This document shows, one piece after another, positions 25,130 to 33,524 of a stretch of 64,000 bases of DNA (its first letter is position 1; each line of letters opens with the position of its first letter). Position numbers and translations under genes: made by a program. The stretch spans positions 1 through 64,000 of the forward strand of contig NTJI01000002.1 of assembly GCA_002307375.1 (NCBI GenBank). The letters run 5' to 3'. This stretch comes from Lysobacteraceae bacterium NML93-0399. Lineage in GTDB: Bacteria; Pseudomonadota; Gammaproteobacteria; Xanthomonadales; Xanthomonadaceae. The notes under the pieces were generated by a model. It was given only the letters and a program-made list of their open reading frames with translations. It was not told the DNA's origin and made no database searches.

Positions 25130-25135
25130 TAAGCT
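25130..25135 (+). promoter_or_regulatory. -10-like TAAGCT before the M15 peptidase gene, likely leaderless
   Basis: TAAGCT ends exactly 6 bases before ATG 25142. There is no Shine-Dalgarno sequence. Same geometry as at 13163 and 16575. Confidence 0.4.
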
Positions 25136-25141
25136 CTACGC

Positions 25142-25948
25142 ATGCCTGTACGCCCCGCGCCTCGCCTGCTGCTCAACACGCCCGACGTCGAACTCTGGCC
25201 CGCCGACCTGCTGCGGGCGCGCGGCAACCGCGATGCGCGGCTGCTCTCGCACGCATCGTGGGTGATGCGGCGCAAGCGCGACGGCCGGTATCTCGCTGCC
25301 GCCGTGCCGGCGGGCATGGTCGGCCTGCTGCCACGCTGGCAGGCCGAGGCCGGCATCGACGATGCGCTGGACCTGCTCGACGCCGACGCGCTGCCAGCGC
25401 CACAGACGCCGGCACCGACGCTGCCGGTGTCGCAGCTCGAAGCCCGGCTCGGCGCATTGGGACTCGACGCCGACCACTACGCCGCGCGCACCGGCCTTGC
25501 ACTGGTCGCAGAACCCGCGTGGCTGAGCTTCGCGGGCCTGGATCGCTACCGCAGGCCACTGTGGCTGGACGCCGCGACCGCGCGCGCCTGGCAGGCGCTG
25601 CGATCGGCCGCGGCGCACGACGACGTGATTCTCGAAGCGATCTCCGGGTATCGCAGTCACGCCTACCAGCTCGGCATCTTCGAACGCAAACGCGCGCGTG
25701 GGCTGTCGATCGACGAGATTCTCGCCGTCAATGCCGCGCCGGGCTACAGCGAACATCATGCCGGCAGCGCGCTCGACATCGGCACGCCGGGCGAGCCGGC
25801 GGCCGAGACCACGTTCGAGCACACCGCCGCGTTCGAGTGGCTGGTGCGCAACGCGGCCGATTACGGGTTCTCGATGAGCTATCCGCGCGACAACCCGCAC
25901 GGCATCGTCTACGAGCCCTGGCACTGGCGGCATCACCCCGCAGCGTAG
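25142..25948 (+). CDS. M15-family D-alanyl-D-alanine carboxypeptidase-like protein
   Basis: A 268-residue protein whose C-terminal half is an M15B (VanY/LdcB-type) peptidase. SGYRSHAYQ lies near 163-171, the zinc motif is S203-E-H205-H-A-G-S-A-L-D212, and EPWHWR (258-263) supplies the last His ligand H261 and the neighbouring Glu. The N-terminal 100 residues are of unknown type. There is no signal peptide or lipobox, which is odd for a peptidoglycan enzyme. Either export uses another route, the start is misplaced, or it acts in the cytoplasm on recycled peptides. Confidence 0.84.
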   Translation: MPVRPAPRLLLNTPDVELWPADLLRARGNRDARLLSHASWVMRRKRDGRYLAAAVPAGMVGLLPRWQAEAGIDDALDLLDADALPAPQTPAPTLPVSQLEARLGALGLDADHYAARTGLALVAEPAWLSFAGLDRYRRPLWLDAATARAWQALRSAAAHDDVILEAISGYRSHAYQLGIFERKRARGLSIDEILAVNAAPGYSEHHAGSALDIGTPGEPAAETTFEHTAAFEWLVRNAADYGFSMSYPRDNPHGIVYEPWHWRHHPAA

Positions 25949-26059
25949 CGAGCGTCGCGCTGAAGCGGCGTCCCGGATTGCGGTGACGTGCATCGCACCG
26001 TCGACCCTCGGACCTCGCCTCACGCGCATGCTGGAGACACCGCGCCCCGCCCATTCCCC

Positions 26060-26129
26060 TGTAGGAGCGCGCTTGCGCGCGATGGGGGTTTTTCCGCTAA
26101 AGCCCATCGCGCGCAAGCGCGCTCCTACA
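26060..26129. repeat. GTAGGAGCG palindromic repeat, copy 1
   Basis: A perfect 27-base inverted repeat: arms 26060-26086 and 26103-26129 begin TGTAGGAGCGCGCTTGCG and enclose a 16-base loop. It is the REP/SMAG-like element typical of xanthomonads and pseudomonads. Copy 2 lies 48 bases on. The stretch 25949-26422 holds these two repeats and no supported gene. Confidence 0.9.
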
Positions 26130-26177
26130 CGGGGCAAAAGCTCGCGAATGAGCCCAGCCGCCAACGGCCCGCTTTTC

Positions 26178-26246
26178 TGTAGGAGCGCGCTTGCGCGCGA
26201 TGAGGCATTCCCGCCAAAGCCCATCGCGCGCAAGCGCGCTCCTACA
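26178..26246. repeat. GTAGGAGCG palindromic repeat, copy 2
   Basis: Arms 26178-26202 and 26222-26246 are perfect 25-base complements with the same outer sequence as copy 1. The loop differs by a few bases, and the CACGGGG immediately after the right arm also follows copy 1, so the unit duplicated includes flank. Confidence 0.9.
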
Positions 26247-26422
26247 CGGGGTGGGGGCTGCGAGAAGGTAATTGGTCGGCGCGACGCGCGGGTCGGCAAC
26301 GGCAGAGGCCGCCCGGAGGCGGCCTCTGCGGCAAGCGCGCTCGGCCACCGCCACGACCGCAAAGGCGTGAGCGCGCAGGCGCACCGGGCGCGCACGTCTG
26401 CCGCGCCGGATCCGGCGCGGCG

Positions 26423-27097
26423 CTAGGTCTGCGACCGCGGCACGGCCTGTGTCGCACCGGCAGCGGCGTCCGCGATCTTCCACAGATACAGCGCCGCCAG
26501 CGTGCGATGCGGGCCCCAACGTGCGCCGCGCGCGGCCAGCTCGCCCGGCGTCGGCATGGCGTCGAGCCCGTCCACCCGCTGCGCGCCCTTGCGGATGCCC
26601 AGGTCGTCGACGGGAAGCACATCGGGACGCCCCAGGCGGAACATCAGCATCATCTCGACCGTCCAGCGGCCGATGCCGCGCACGGGCACCAGGGCTTCGA
26701 TGATCGCGATGTCGGCCATCCAGGCCATCCGGCGCAGCGACGGGATCTCGCCTGCCACCTCGCGCTTCGCCAGATCACGCAGTGCCAGCGCCTTGTTGCC
26801 GGACACGCCGCAGGCACGCAGCGCGGCATCGTCCACGCGGCCGAGCGTGTCGGCATGCAGGCGGCTGGAGCCGATCGCGGTTTCGACCCGCGCGACGATC
26901 GTCGCTGCAGCCTTGCCACTGAGCTGCTGGAAGAGAATCGCGCGGGCCAGTGCATCGACCGGATCGAACGGCCTGTGCCATCCCGGCGGCGTGGGCATGG
27001 GGCCGATCCGCCGCATCCAGTGCGCGAGTGCGCGGTCCCGCCGGGCGAGGTACGCGGTGGCGGTTGCGACGTCGAAGCCGCGCGGGTGCCGCGGCAC
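26423..27097 (-). CDS. DNA-3-methyladenine glycosylase II, AlkA-type (HhH-GPD)
   Basis: A 224-residue HhH-GPD glycosylase without the N-terminal AlkA domain. The helix-hairpin-helix is LVPVRGIGRWTV (about 136-147) and the catalytic aspartate is D164 or D165 in LPVDDLGI. It excises alkylated bases, creating abasic sites in base-excision repair. There is no Fe-S cluster cysteine set, which separates it from Nth/MutY. It follows the DUF423 gene by three bases, so the two form an operon. Downstream lie the two palindromic repeats, which may terminate or stabilise the message. Confidence 0.88.
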   Translation of the reverse strand: MPRHPRGFDVATATAYLARRDRALAHWMRRIGPMPTPPGWHRPFDPVDALARAILFQQLSGKAAATIVARVETAIGSSRLHADTLGRVDDAALRACGVSGNKALALRDLAKREVAGEIPSLRRMAWMADIAIIEALVPVRGIGRWTVEMMLMFRLGRPDVLPVDDLGIRKGAQRVDGLDAMPTPGELAARGARWGPHRTLAALYLWKIADAAAGATQAVPRSQT

Positions 27098-27100
27098 GCG

Positions 27101-27472
27101 TCAGCGCCGGAACGCGGCCGCGGCCTGCAGCAACCAGCCCGCCATGGTCAGCAGGCCGCCCCAGGGCGCGAAGAATGCGGGTCCGCCGAACAGATGCCGC
27201 GACACCAGGGCGCCGGCGAACAGGCAGGTGCCCACAAGCAGGGCCAGCAGCGAAACCAGTTCCAGCGTGCCGCGCACTGCGCGGCCGAGGACGACCAGCA
27301 CGATGCCGTGGCCGAACCCGAACACCGCCGCCGTCTGCAGCGCGCTTCGCGCGGCGCCGTCGACGGCGTGGGCGGCGTAGGCGGACAGGCCCACCGACAC
27401 GCCGGCCAGCAACGCGCCGGCTGCGATCAGCACGCCCACATGGCGTGCGGTGCGAATCGGTCCGTTTTCCAT
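27101..27472 (-). CDS. DUF423 small membrane protein
   Basis: A 123-residue protein from ATG 27472, with GGAGAGG upstream. Four hydrophobic spans are predicted. The family pattern is seen: AYAAHAVDGAARSALQTAAVFGFGHG near 31-56, then LFAGALVSRHLFG and APWGGLLTMAGWLLQA at the end. DUF423 (YwdK/YgdD-like) proteins have unknown function. An in-frame extension upstream crosses the terminator hairpin of the next gene and is rejected. Confidence 0.85.
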   Translation of the reverse strand: MENGPIRTARHVGVLIAAGALLAGVSVGLSAYAAHAVDGAARSALQTAAVFGFGHGIVLVVLGRAVRGTLELVSLLALLVGTCLFAGALVSRHLFGGPAFFAPWGGLLTMAGWLLQAAAAFRR

Positions 27473-27525
27473 GTCACGCCTCTCCTGGATCGTGCCACCG
27501 CCAGATCGTATGCCCCTCAAACGCA

Positions 27526-27556
27526 ACACGCCGCACCCTGGAAGGATGCGGCGTGT
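27526..27556 (-). terminator. Terminator hairpin after the SRPBCC gene
   Basis: ACACGCCGCA (27526-27535) is complementary to TGCGGCGTGT (27547-27556) over an 11-base loop. On the minus strand it is followed by TGCGTTTG, only weakly T-rich. It lies 26 bases after the stop at 27582. Confidence 0.6.
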
Positions 27557-27581
27557 CGGAAAACAGCGGAGACTCTCCGGA

Positions 27582-28835
27582 TTACTCGGCCGGCGCAGCG
27601 TCCGGCGTGGCGGTGTCTGCCGGGGCCGACGCGTCGGCGGCATTCGCCGGCGCAGCGGCGGGTGCAGCCGCGGCAGGCGTCGCGTTGGGATCGCGCAGCG
27701 TCCAGAACACCTCGAACTGGCCGTTCTCGGTGAACGCGGTGTCGATGCCGTTGGTGTAGTTCTCGTAGGGGCGGTCGGTGACCTCGTAGCCCTGCGTCAG
27801 CGCCCAGGCGCGGACCGCGTTGCGGACGTTGTCGAGCTCGGCCATGAAGCCGGTATAGGCGGCCTTGGCGACGCGGGCGCGCGGCAGGAACACCGGCTTG
27901 ACCGGGCCCAGCAGTTCGAGATCGGTCAGCTCCACCGCGTCGGCGGTCGACGCCACGACCGGTGCCGGCGCATCTTCGTTCGCCTCGTCACCCTCGGCGG
28001 CAGCCGGCGCGGCCGGGCCCGTGCCCTGCTTGCGGACCGGCATGGCCACGTCGAAGGTGTAGGTCTCGCGGCCCAGCTCGGTGGTGATGATGCGCAGCGG
28101 ACCGGCGGCCTCGAGATCGTTGGCGGCCATGGTGCGGTTGATCCACTCCAGGTTGGCCTTCATCGAGTCCTGGATGACCTGGTTGTTGCGCTCGACCGCA
28201 CCGGCGCTGACGACCAGCAGGTTCTCGGCCGGACGCTCGACGGCGGTCAGATCGGCCAGCGTGCTGCCTTCGGCGCGGTAGTCGACGTTCGGCACCGAGG
28301 CCAGCATGTTCGACAGGCGGTCGAGGCCCAGCTTCATGCCGTCACCGACGTTGCGGCTGACGTACAGGCCCGCGAAGCGGCCCAGCAGGTCCCAGCCGTA
28401 GTCGACGTGATAGGTCTGGGTGATTTCGATGTTGCGGTTGTTGCGGCCGGTCGGACGCAGCGTGAACACCATCGACTTGTTGTCGCCGCGGGTCGGGCTT
28501 TCGACGGCGTAGGCCACGCGGGTGCCGGGCTCGGACTCGGTGATTTCCCAGCTGCCCTGACCGACGCGCTTGATGTCGGAGTCGTATTCGATGCGGGCGC
28601 CGACGCCGGCATCGGGGCCGGAAACAGTCAACTGCGCGTTCGGGTCGTAGGCGGTGACCGGCGACCAGTCCTTGAATCGACGCACCGCATTGAGCGTGTC
28701 GAACACGATCGTCTGGCGACGGTTGGTCTCCACCGATTCGGTCAGCGTGCGGCTGGAGGGAAGCAGGACGGCCACCACCAGGAACAGCACGGCGACGATG
28801 ACGCAAGAGATCAGCAGTTCGAGCAGACGGGTCAT
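27582..28835 (-). CDS. Membrane-anchored SRPBCC (START-like) / GyrI-like protein
   Basis: A 417-residue protein with one N-terminal membrane helix (about 5-25). An SRPBCC/polyketide-cyclase-type domain follows (about 35-185: FDTLNAVRRFKDWSPV, GVGARIEYDSD, GSWEITESEPGTRVAY). A second part (about 190-385) ends in a GyrI-like effector-binding pattern (VFLPRARVAKAAYTGF then VTDRPYENYTNGID). An Ala/Pro/Thr-rich tail closes it. Such lipid- or small-molecule-binding proteins lack assigned substrates. It is monocistronic with its own terminator. Confidence 0.72.
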   Translation of the reverse strand: MTRLLELLISCVIVAVLFLVVAVLLPSSRTLTESVETNRRQTIVFDTLNAVRRFKDWSPVTAYDPNAQLTVSGPDAGVGARIEYDSDIKRVGQGSWEITESEPGTRVAYAVESPTRGDNKSMVFTLRPTGRNNRNIEITQTYHVDYGWDLLGRFAGLYVSRNVGDGMKLGLDRLSNMLASVPNVDYRAEGSTLADLTAVERPAENLLVVSAGAVERNNQVIQDSMKANLEWINRTMAANDLEAAGPLRIITTELGRETYTFDVAMPVRKQGTGPAAPAAAEGDEANEDAPAPVVASTADAVELTDLELLGPVKPVFLPRARVAKAAYTGFMAELDNVRNAVRAWALTQGYEVTDRPYENYTNGIDTAFTENGQFEVFWTLRDPNATPAAAAPAAAPANAADASAPADTATPDAAPAE

Positions 28836-29252
28836 TCAGAGTTCTCCAGGACCAGATCCGGCCTGAGGCGGCACAGACCGGCAATCGTACCAACTTGCGT
28901 GCGTCCGGTGCGAGTCTGTTGATGCATCGAATGACGACGACGCGCGCGCTCGGGCATCCATCCTGTCCACCGCAGGGCATGTGGCAGGCATCCGCCCACG
29001 CCAGGACCGGGAAACGGTGTCATCGACGCCCGTCCACTCGCGCGAGCGCCGCAGGCTTCCTACGTGCGGTCCGGCCACCGCGACCGCAGATCGGCTTCGG
29101 GTCGATCGGAGCCGCTGCAGCTCGAAGGCCGTGCGCACGGCGCTGATGGGATCGCACGCCTCAAGCGCGCTCGAAGCTCGCGCCACTTGCGAGGCCCCGA
29201 CTCGCCCCCTGCCCCACGCCCGCCGCGCTGCGGCGGGCCCGGCATCCTGCCG
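28836..29252. other. Intergenic region with a degenerate copy of a response-regulator 3' end
   Basis: No gene is supported in this 417-base gap. Bases 29114-29160 closely resemble 29261-29309, the 3' coding end of the downstream-labelled response regulator. Both begin GCTGCAGCTCGAAGGCC and stay alignable for about 47 bases with two missing bases and about ten mismatches. On the minus strand the copy reads AVRTAFELQ beside AVLKAFELQ in the real gene. It lies 3' of the gene, as a tandem remnant would. Confidence 0.5.
29218..29238 (-). terminator. Hairpin after the LuxR-type regulator
   Basis: GCCCGCCGC and GCGGCGGGC form a perfect 9-bp stem with a 3-base loop, 14 bases beyond the stop codon at 29253. 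No T run follows, so efficiency as a terminator is uncertain. Confidence 0.4.
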
Positions 29253-29894
29253 TCAGACCAGCTGCAGCTCGAAGGCCTTGAGGACGGCCCGGGTGCGGTC
29301 GCGCACGCCCAGTTTCGACAGGATGTTCGACACGTGGTTCTTGATCGTGCCCTCGGCCACGCCCAGCGAGTTGGCGATCTCCTTGTTGGAAAAGCCGCCG
29401 GCCATCAGCCGCAGGATCTCCGTCTCGCGATCGGTCAGCGGATCGGGCCGCTCGAGGCTGACAAAATCGTTGCGCATCTGTTCCAGGCCCGTGAGCAGGC
29501 GCTGCGTGACCGCCGGCTGCACCAGCGAGCCGCCGTCGGCGACGGTGCGGATCGCGCCGACCAGCTGCTCGAGCGACACATCCTTGAGCAGATAGCCCTT
29601 GGCCCCGGCCTTGAGCCCGGCCAGCACCAGCTGATCGTCATCGAACGTGGTCAGGATGATCGTCGGCGGCAGCGCGCCGGCGCGCGACAGCGACTGGATG
29701 GCCTCCAGGCCGGACATCGCGGGCATGCGCATGTCCATCAGCACCACGTCGGGCTTGACCTCGGGAATCAGCGTGACCGCCTGCTGGCCGTCGGAGGCCT
29801 CGGCGACCACTTCGATGCCGCCGTCGAGCGCCAGCAGCGAGCGGATGCCCTGTCGGACCAGGGTCTGGTCGTCGACCAGGCAGACTCGGATCAT
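29253..29894 (-). CDS. LuxR/NarL-family response regulator, LiaR/DesR-like
   Basis: A 213-residue regulator. The receiver domain has D8-D9 and phospho-acceptor D54 (VVLMDMRMPAMSG), a switch Thr/Ser in ILTTFDDD and the lysine of YLLKD. The LuxR helix-turn-helix is LTDRETEILRLMAGGFSNKEI and AEGTIKNHVSNILSKL. It overlaps the upstream histidine kinase gene by four bases and is its certain partner. The target genes are not evident. It differs from the GacA-like regulator at 1.9 kb in having an adjacent kinase. Confidence 0.9.
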   Translation of the reverse strand: MIRVCLVDDQTLVRQGIRSLLALDGGIEVVAEASDGQQAVTLIPEVKPDVVLMDMRMPAMSGLEAIQSLSRAGALPPTIILTTFDDDQLVLAGLKAGAKGYLLKDVSLEQLVGAIRTVADGGSLVQPAVTQRLLTGLEQMRNDFVSLERPDPLTDRETEILRLMAGGFSNKEIANSLGVAEGTIKNHVSNILSKLGVRDRTRAVLKAFELQLV

Positions 29895-31126
29895 GGTGTG
29901 TCCCCTCGTGGATGAAGGCCGGCGGGCGCGCGTCCCCGGCGCGCAGCATCGCGCAGGCCGGTCGCGTCCGCCAGCGGCAGTTCGAGCCGCAGCACGAAGC
30001 CGTGATCGGGCGCGGTTTCGACCTGCAGGCTGCCGCCATAGGCTGCCAGCCGCTCGCGCATGCCGGTCAGACCGTTGCCCGCGCGCGCGGCGTCCGCGCC
30101 GCGTCCATCGTCGCGCGCGTCGAGGCGGATCGCCTCGAGGTCCTGGCTGTAGCGTAGCCGCAGCAGCGATGCGCCCGAATGGCGCACCGCGTTGGTGATG
30201 ATTTCCTGCGTACAGCGCAGCAGCACGTGCGCGCGCTCGGGGTCGTCGACAACGAAATGCACCGGCAACTGCATGTCCACCTGCAGGCTGGGCACGTGCT
30301 CGGCCAGCGGCAGCAGCGTGGCGCGCATGTCGATCGCGTCGTCGTCGCGCAATTGGCTGACCGCCTCGCGCACGTCGCTGAGCAGCAGCTTGGCCAGCGT
30401 CTGCGCCTGGCCCACGTGCTCCTGCGCCTGGCCGCTGGTGAGATGGCTGGCGATCTCGAGATTGAGACTCAGCGCGGTGAGGTGGTGGCCCAGCAGATCG
30501 TGGAGTTCGCGCGAGATGCGCGTGCGCTCGTTGACGCGCACGCTCTCGGCCAGCAATGCGCGCGTCGCCCGCAGTTCGGCGTTGAGGCGACGTTGATCCT
30601 CGCGCGCCTGCGCCTGCTGGCGCGCGACCAGACCCGTCACGAACGCAAAGCCGGTGAAGCCCACATACAGCGCGGCCTGCAGCACCGCTTCGGCCCAGGT
30701 GAAATCCAGACCACGCACGTAGACCGGCACGATCGCGAACTCACAGGCGATCAAGAGCGCCACCCCGATCCACAGCGGCAGCAGCCACGGCAGTGCGCAG
30801 GCCACGACCATCAGCAGGATGCTGCCCAGGCCGCTCTGGCTGTAGTAACTGATGGCGATCGAGCTGCTCGCCAGCAGCAGCACCAGCAGATGATCGAACG
30901 GGCCGATGCGCCGCTCGCCCAGCCCGCGGGTGAGCCAGGCGTAGCTCAGGCCGAACAGCGCCCAGGCCGCCCAGGTGGGCCAGCTGTCGAGCGCCATCCG
31001 CGCGCCGCCTTCGGCCAGCTGATCGACCGGCGCCAGCGACAGCACCAGCAGCGGAAGTCCGATCACCGCCCAGGTGAACAGGCCGGCGATGCGCAGCAGT
31101 CGGTTGTGGTTCAGATGGCGAAGCAT
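29891..31126 (-). CDS. Sensor histidine kinase, HisKA_3 type (DesK/LiaS-like)
   Basis: A 411-residue kinase. Five to six membrane spans occupy residues about 12-168 with almost no periplasmic loop, so it probably senses the membrane itself. A short coiled coil (170-200) leads to the HisKA_3 dimerisation helix with H209 in SRELHDLLGHHLTAL. The ATPase domain has NAVRHSGAS (N box) and DDGRGADAA then GNGLTGMRERLAAYGG (G boxes). It phosphorylates the co-transcribed LuxR-type regulator. The start lies 180 bases from the divergent GNAT gene. Confidence 0.9.
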   Translation of the reverse strand: MLRHLNHNRLLRIAGLFTWAVIGLPLLVLSLAPVDQLAEGGARMALDSWPTWAAWALFGLSYAWLTRGLGERRIGPFDHLLVLLLASSSIAISYYSQSGLGSILLMVVACALPWLLPLWIGVALLIACEFAIVPVYVRGLDFTWAEAVLQAALYVGFTGFAFVTGLVARQQAQAREDQRRLNAELRATRALLAESVRVNERTRISRELHDLLGHHLTALSLNLEIASHLTSGQAQEHVGQAQTLAKLLLSDVREAVSQLRDDDAIDMRATLLPLAEHVPSLQVDMQLPVHFVVDDPERAHVLLRCTQEIITNAVRHSGASLLRLRYSQDLEAIRLDARDDGRGADAARAGNGLTGMRERLAAYGGSLQVETAPDHGFVLRLELPLADATGLRDAARRGRAPAGLHPRGDTP

Positions 31127-31306
31127 GCCGGCATGGTAGGCGCCCGCAGGGCCCGCCGGACGGGCCTGAAGTCATGCCGCGCGCGGGAACCCAGGTCGCC
31201 GCGACTGATGCCGGCATGCAATAATCCGGCGATGTGCGACGCGCAGCGGCAGGAGCGCCGCGACACGGCCGCAGCGCGCGTCCTCAGTCGTCTTATGGAG
31301 TCTGGA

Positions 31307-31900
31307 ATGTCGATCGTCGTCCGCGACGTGCACGAGCACGAGCTGGATTCCATCCTCGAACTCAACAATGCCGCCGGTCCCTCGATCCTGCCGCTGGATG
31401 CGGCCCGCCTCCGCCATCTTTACGACACGGCCGGCTACTTCCGGGTCGCCGAGCGCGATGGTGCGATGGTCGGCTTCCTGATCGGCTTCGCCTCCGGCAG
31501 TGGCCACGACAGCAGCAACTTCCGCTGGTTCGAGGCCCACCACGCCGATTTCTTCTACATCGACCGCATCGTCGTCGCCAGCCGGCGCCGGGGCGGCGGC
31601 GTGGGCCGGGTGTTCTATGCCGACGTGCAGAGCTACGCCGAGGTCCGCCACCCGCTGCTGACCTGCGAGGTGTTCCTGGAGCACGACAACGACCCGGTGC
31701 GCCTGTTCCACGGCAGCTTCGGCTTCCGCGAGGTCGGCCAGCACGTGATGCCCGGCACCGACATCCGCGCGTCGATGCTGGTCAAGGATCTGTGCAGCTA
31801 CGGCTGGGTGCGCGACACCTACAAGGGCACGCTGCCCGACGAACCCTGGCTCGGCCGCCCCCGTGCGCCGGCCCGTACTACCGAGGAGACCCAGGCCTGA
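31307..31900 (+). CDS. GNAT-family N-acetyltransferase
   Basis: A 197-residue acetyltransferase. ATG 31307 is preferred, with GGAG six bases upstream, over ATG 31295. The fold is visible as VVRDVHEHELDSILELNNAA, GAMVGFLIGF (beta 3-4), FFYIDRIVVASRRRGGGVGRVF (acetyl-CoA pyrophosphate loop, R/Q-x-x-G-x-G/A type) and LFHGSFGFREVG at the C-terminal beta bulge. Substrate unknown. Its stop overlaps the minC ATG (TGATG), so it leads the minCDE operon. Confidence 0.87.
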   Translation: MSIVVRDVHEHELDSILELNNAAGPSILPLDAARLRHLYDTAGYFRVAERDGAMVGFLIGFASGSGHDSSNFRWFEAHHADFFYIDRIVVASRRRGGGVGRVFYADVQSYAEVRHPLLTCEVFLEHDNDPVRLFHGSFGFREVGQHVMPGTDIRASMLVKDLCSYGWVRDTYKGTLPDEPWLGRPRAPARTTEETQA

Positions 31901-32688
31901 TGGCGTCACGCCCCGCCCCTGCCACCGATTTCGAACCGGCCGGCGAACTCAAGATCGGCCAGGTCGGCATCGCCAATCTGCGCGTGCGCACGCTCGACGT
32001 CGCGCGCCTGGCCGAGGAGATGCGCAGCCGCGTCGCGCGCGCGCCCAAGCTGTTCGACCGCGCAGCGGTGATCCTGGATTTCGGCGGCCTGGCCGAGCTG
32101 CCCGACAAGACCACCGCGCAGGCGCTCATCGACGCGCTGCGCGATGCCGGCGCCCTGCCGGTCGCTCTGGCATGGGGTAGCGCCGCGAATGCCGAACTGG
32201 CCGAGGCGCTCGATCTGCCGGTGCTGTCGAAATTCCGCGCCCAGTACGAGAGCGCCGACGGGGCGCCCGCGTCCGCACCTGCGCGCCCCGTTCCTTCCCC
32301 GGCACCTGCACCTGCACCGCCGCCGGCCGCAAAGGCTGCGCCCGCACCCGCGAACGTCGAGCCCGGCCTGATCCAGGTCGTGCCCGTGCGCTCGGGCCAG
32401 CAGCTCTACGCGCAGAACCGCGACCTGACCGTGCTGTCCTCGGTCGGCGCCGGCGCCGAGGTCATTGCCGACGGTTCGATCCATATCTATGGCCCGCTGC
32501 GCGGACGTGCGCTCGCCGGCGCCCAGGGCAGCACGACTGCGCGTATCTTCTGCCGCAGTTTCCAGGCCGAGCTGGTCGCCGTGGCGGGCCATTACAAGGT
32601 GCTGGAAGATATTCCCCGCGAACTCCATGGCAAGGCCGTCCAGGTCTGGCTGGAGCATGACGAATTGAAGATCGCCGCACTCGAGTGA
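31900..32688 (+). CDS. minC: Septum site-determining protein MinC
   Basis: A 262-residue cell-division inhibitor. The N-terminal domain (about 16-115: ELKIGQVGIANLRVRTLD, AVILDFGGLAEL) is followed by a Pro/Ala linker (about 120-150). The C-terminal beta-helix (about 155-262) has the conserved VRSGQQLYAQNRDLTVL, GAEVIADGSIHIYGPLRGRALAG and RIFCRSFQAELVAVAGHY. MinC blocks FtsZ polymerisation at the poles when recruited by MinD. ATG 31900 is fixed by overlap with the GNAT stop. The linker is longer than in E. coli. Confidence 0.95.
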   Translation: MASRPAPATDFEPAGELKIGQVGIANLRVRTLDVARLAEEMRSRVARAPKLFDRAAVILDFGGLAELPDKTTAQALIDALRDAGALPVALAWGSAANAELAEALDLPVLSKFRAQYESADGAPASAPARPVPSPAPAPAPPPAAKAAPAPANVEPGLIQVVPVRSGQQLYAQNRDLTVLSSVGAGAEVIADGSIHIYGPLRGRALAGAQGSTTARIFCRSFQAELVAVAGHYKVLEDIPRELHGKAVQVWLEHDELKIAALE

Positions 32689-32712
32689 CGGCGACATACC
32701 AGGAGATGTGTT

Positions 32713-33522
32713 TTGGCTGAAATCATCGTGGTCACCTCGGGCAAGGGCGGCGTCGGCAAGACCACCAGCAGCGCGAGCATCGCCATTGGCCTGGCCCGGC
32801 AGGGCAAGCGCACCGCGGTCGTCGATTTCGACGTCGGCCTGCGCAATCTCGACCTGATCATGGGCTGCGAGCGCCGCGTGGTGTACGACCTGGTCAACGT
32901 GGTCCAGGGCGAAGCGACGCTCAAGCAGGCGCTCATCAAGGACAAGCGTTTCGACAACCTCTACGTGCTGGCTGCCTCGCAGACGCGCGACAAGGACGCA
33001 CTGACCAAGGAAGGCGTCGAACGCGTGCTCAAGGAACTGGCCGATGACGGCTTCGACTACGTCGTCTGCGACTCGCCCGCGGGCATCGAGAAGGGTGCGT
33101 TCCTGGCGATGTACTTCGCCGACCGCGCGATCGTCGTCGTGAACCCGGAAGTCTCGTCGGTGCGCGACTCCGACCGCGTCATCGGCCTGCTGCAGTCCAA
33201 GACCCGCCGCGCCGAGAACGGTGAGCGCGTGCAGGAACACCTGCTGCTCACCCGCTACAGCCCGGCGCGCGTGGAAACCGGCGAGATGCTGTCGATCGCC
33301 GACGTGGAAGAAGTGCTGGGCCTCAAGACGCTGGGCGTGATTCCCGAGTCGGGCGACGTGCTCAACGCATCCAACAAGGGCGAGCCGGTGATCCTGTCGG
33401 CCGAATCGACCGCCGGCCAGGCCTACGACGACGCCGTCGCGCGCCTGCTCGGCCAGGAACGTCCGCTGCGTTTCACCACCAACGACAAGAAGGGCTTCTT
33501 CAGCAAGCTGTTCGGAGGCTGA
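32713..33522 (+). CDS. minD: Septum site-determining ATPase MinD
   Basis: A 269-residue deviant-Walker ATPase starting at TTG 32713, with AGGAG at 32701-32705. The P-loop [12 protein letters not shown] (about 9-20) includes the signature lysine K11, then [10 protein letters not shown] and [10 protein letters not shown]. The C-terminal amphipathic membrane-targeting helix is [11 protein letters not shown]. MinD recruits MinC to the membrane and is cycled off by MinE, giving pole-to-pole oscillation. It is followed two bases later by minE. Confidence 0.97.
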   Translation: MAEIIVVTSGKGGVGKTTSSASIAIGLARQGKRTAVVDFDVGLRNLDLIMGCERRVVYDLVNVVQGEATLKQALIKDKRFDNLYVLAASQTRDKDALTKEGVERVLKELADDGFDYVVCDSPAGIEKGAFLAMYFADRAIVVVNPEVSSVRDSDRVIGLLQSKTRRAENGERVQEHLLLTRYSPARVETGEMLSIADVEEVLGLKTLGVIPESGDVLNASNKGEPVILSAESTAGQAYDDAVARLLGQERPLRFTTNDKKGFFSKLFGG

Positions 33523-33524
33523 TC

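Noticed and set aside
26060..26246. CRISPR array
   Set aside because: Only two units, each a long inverted repeat with no regular spacers and no cas genes.
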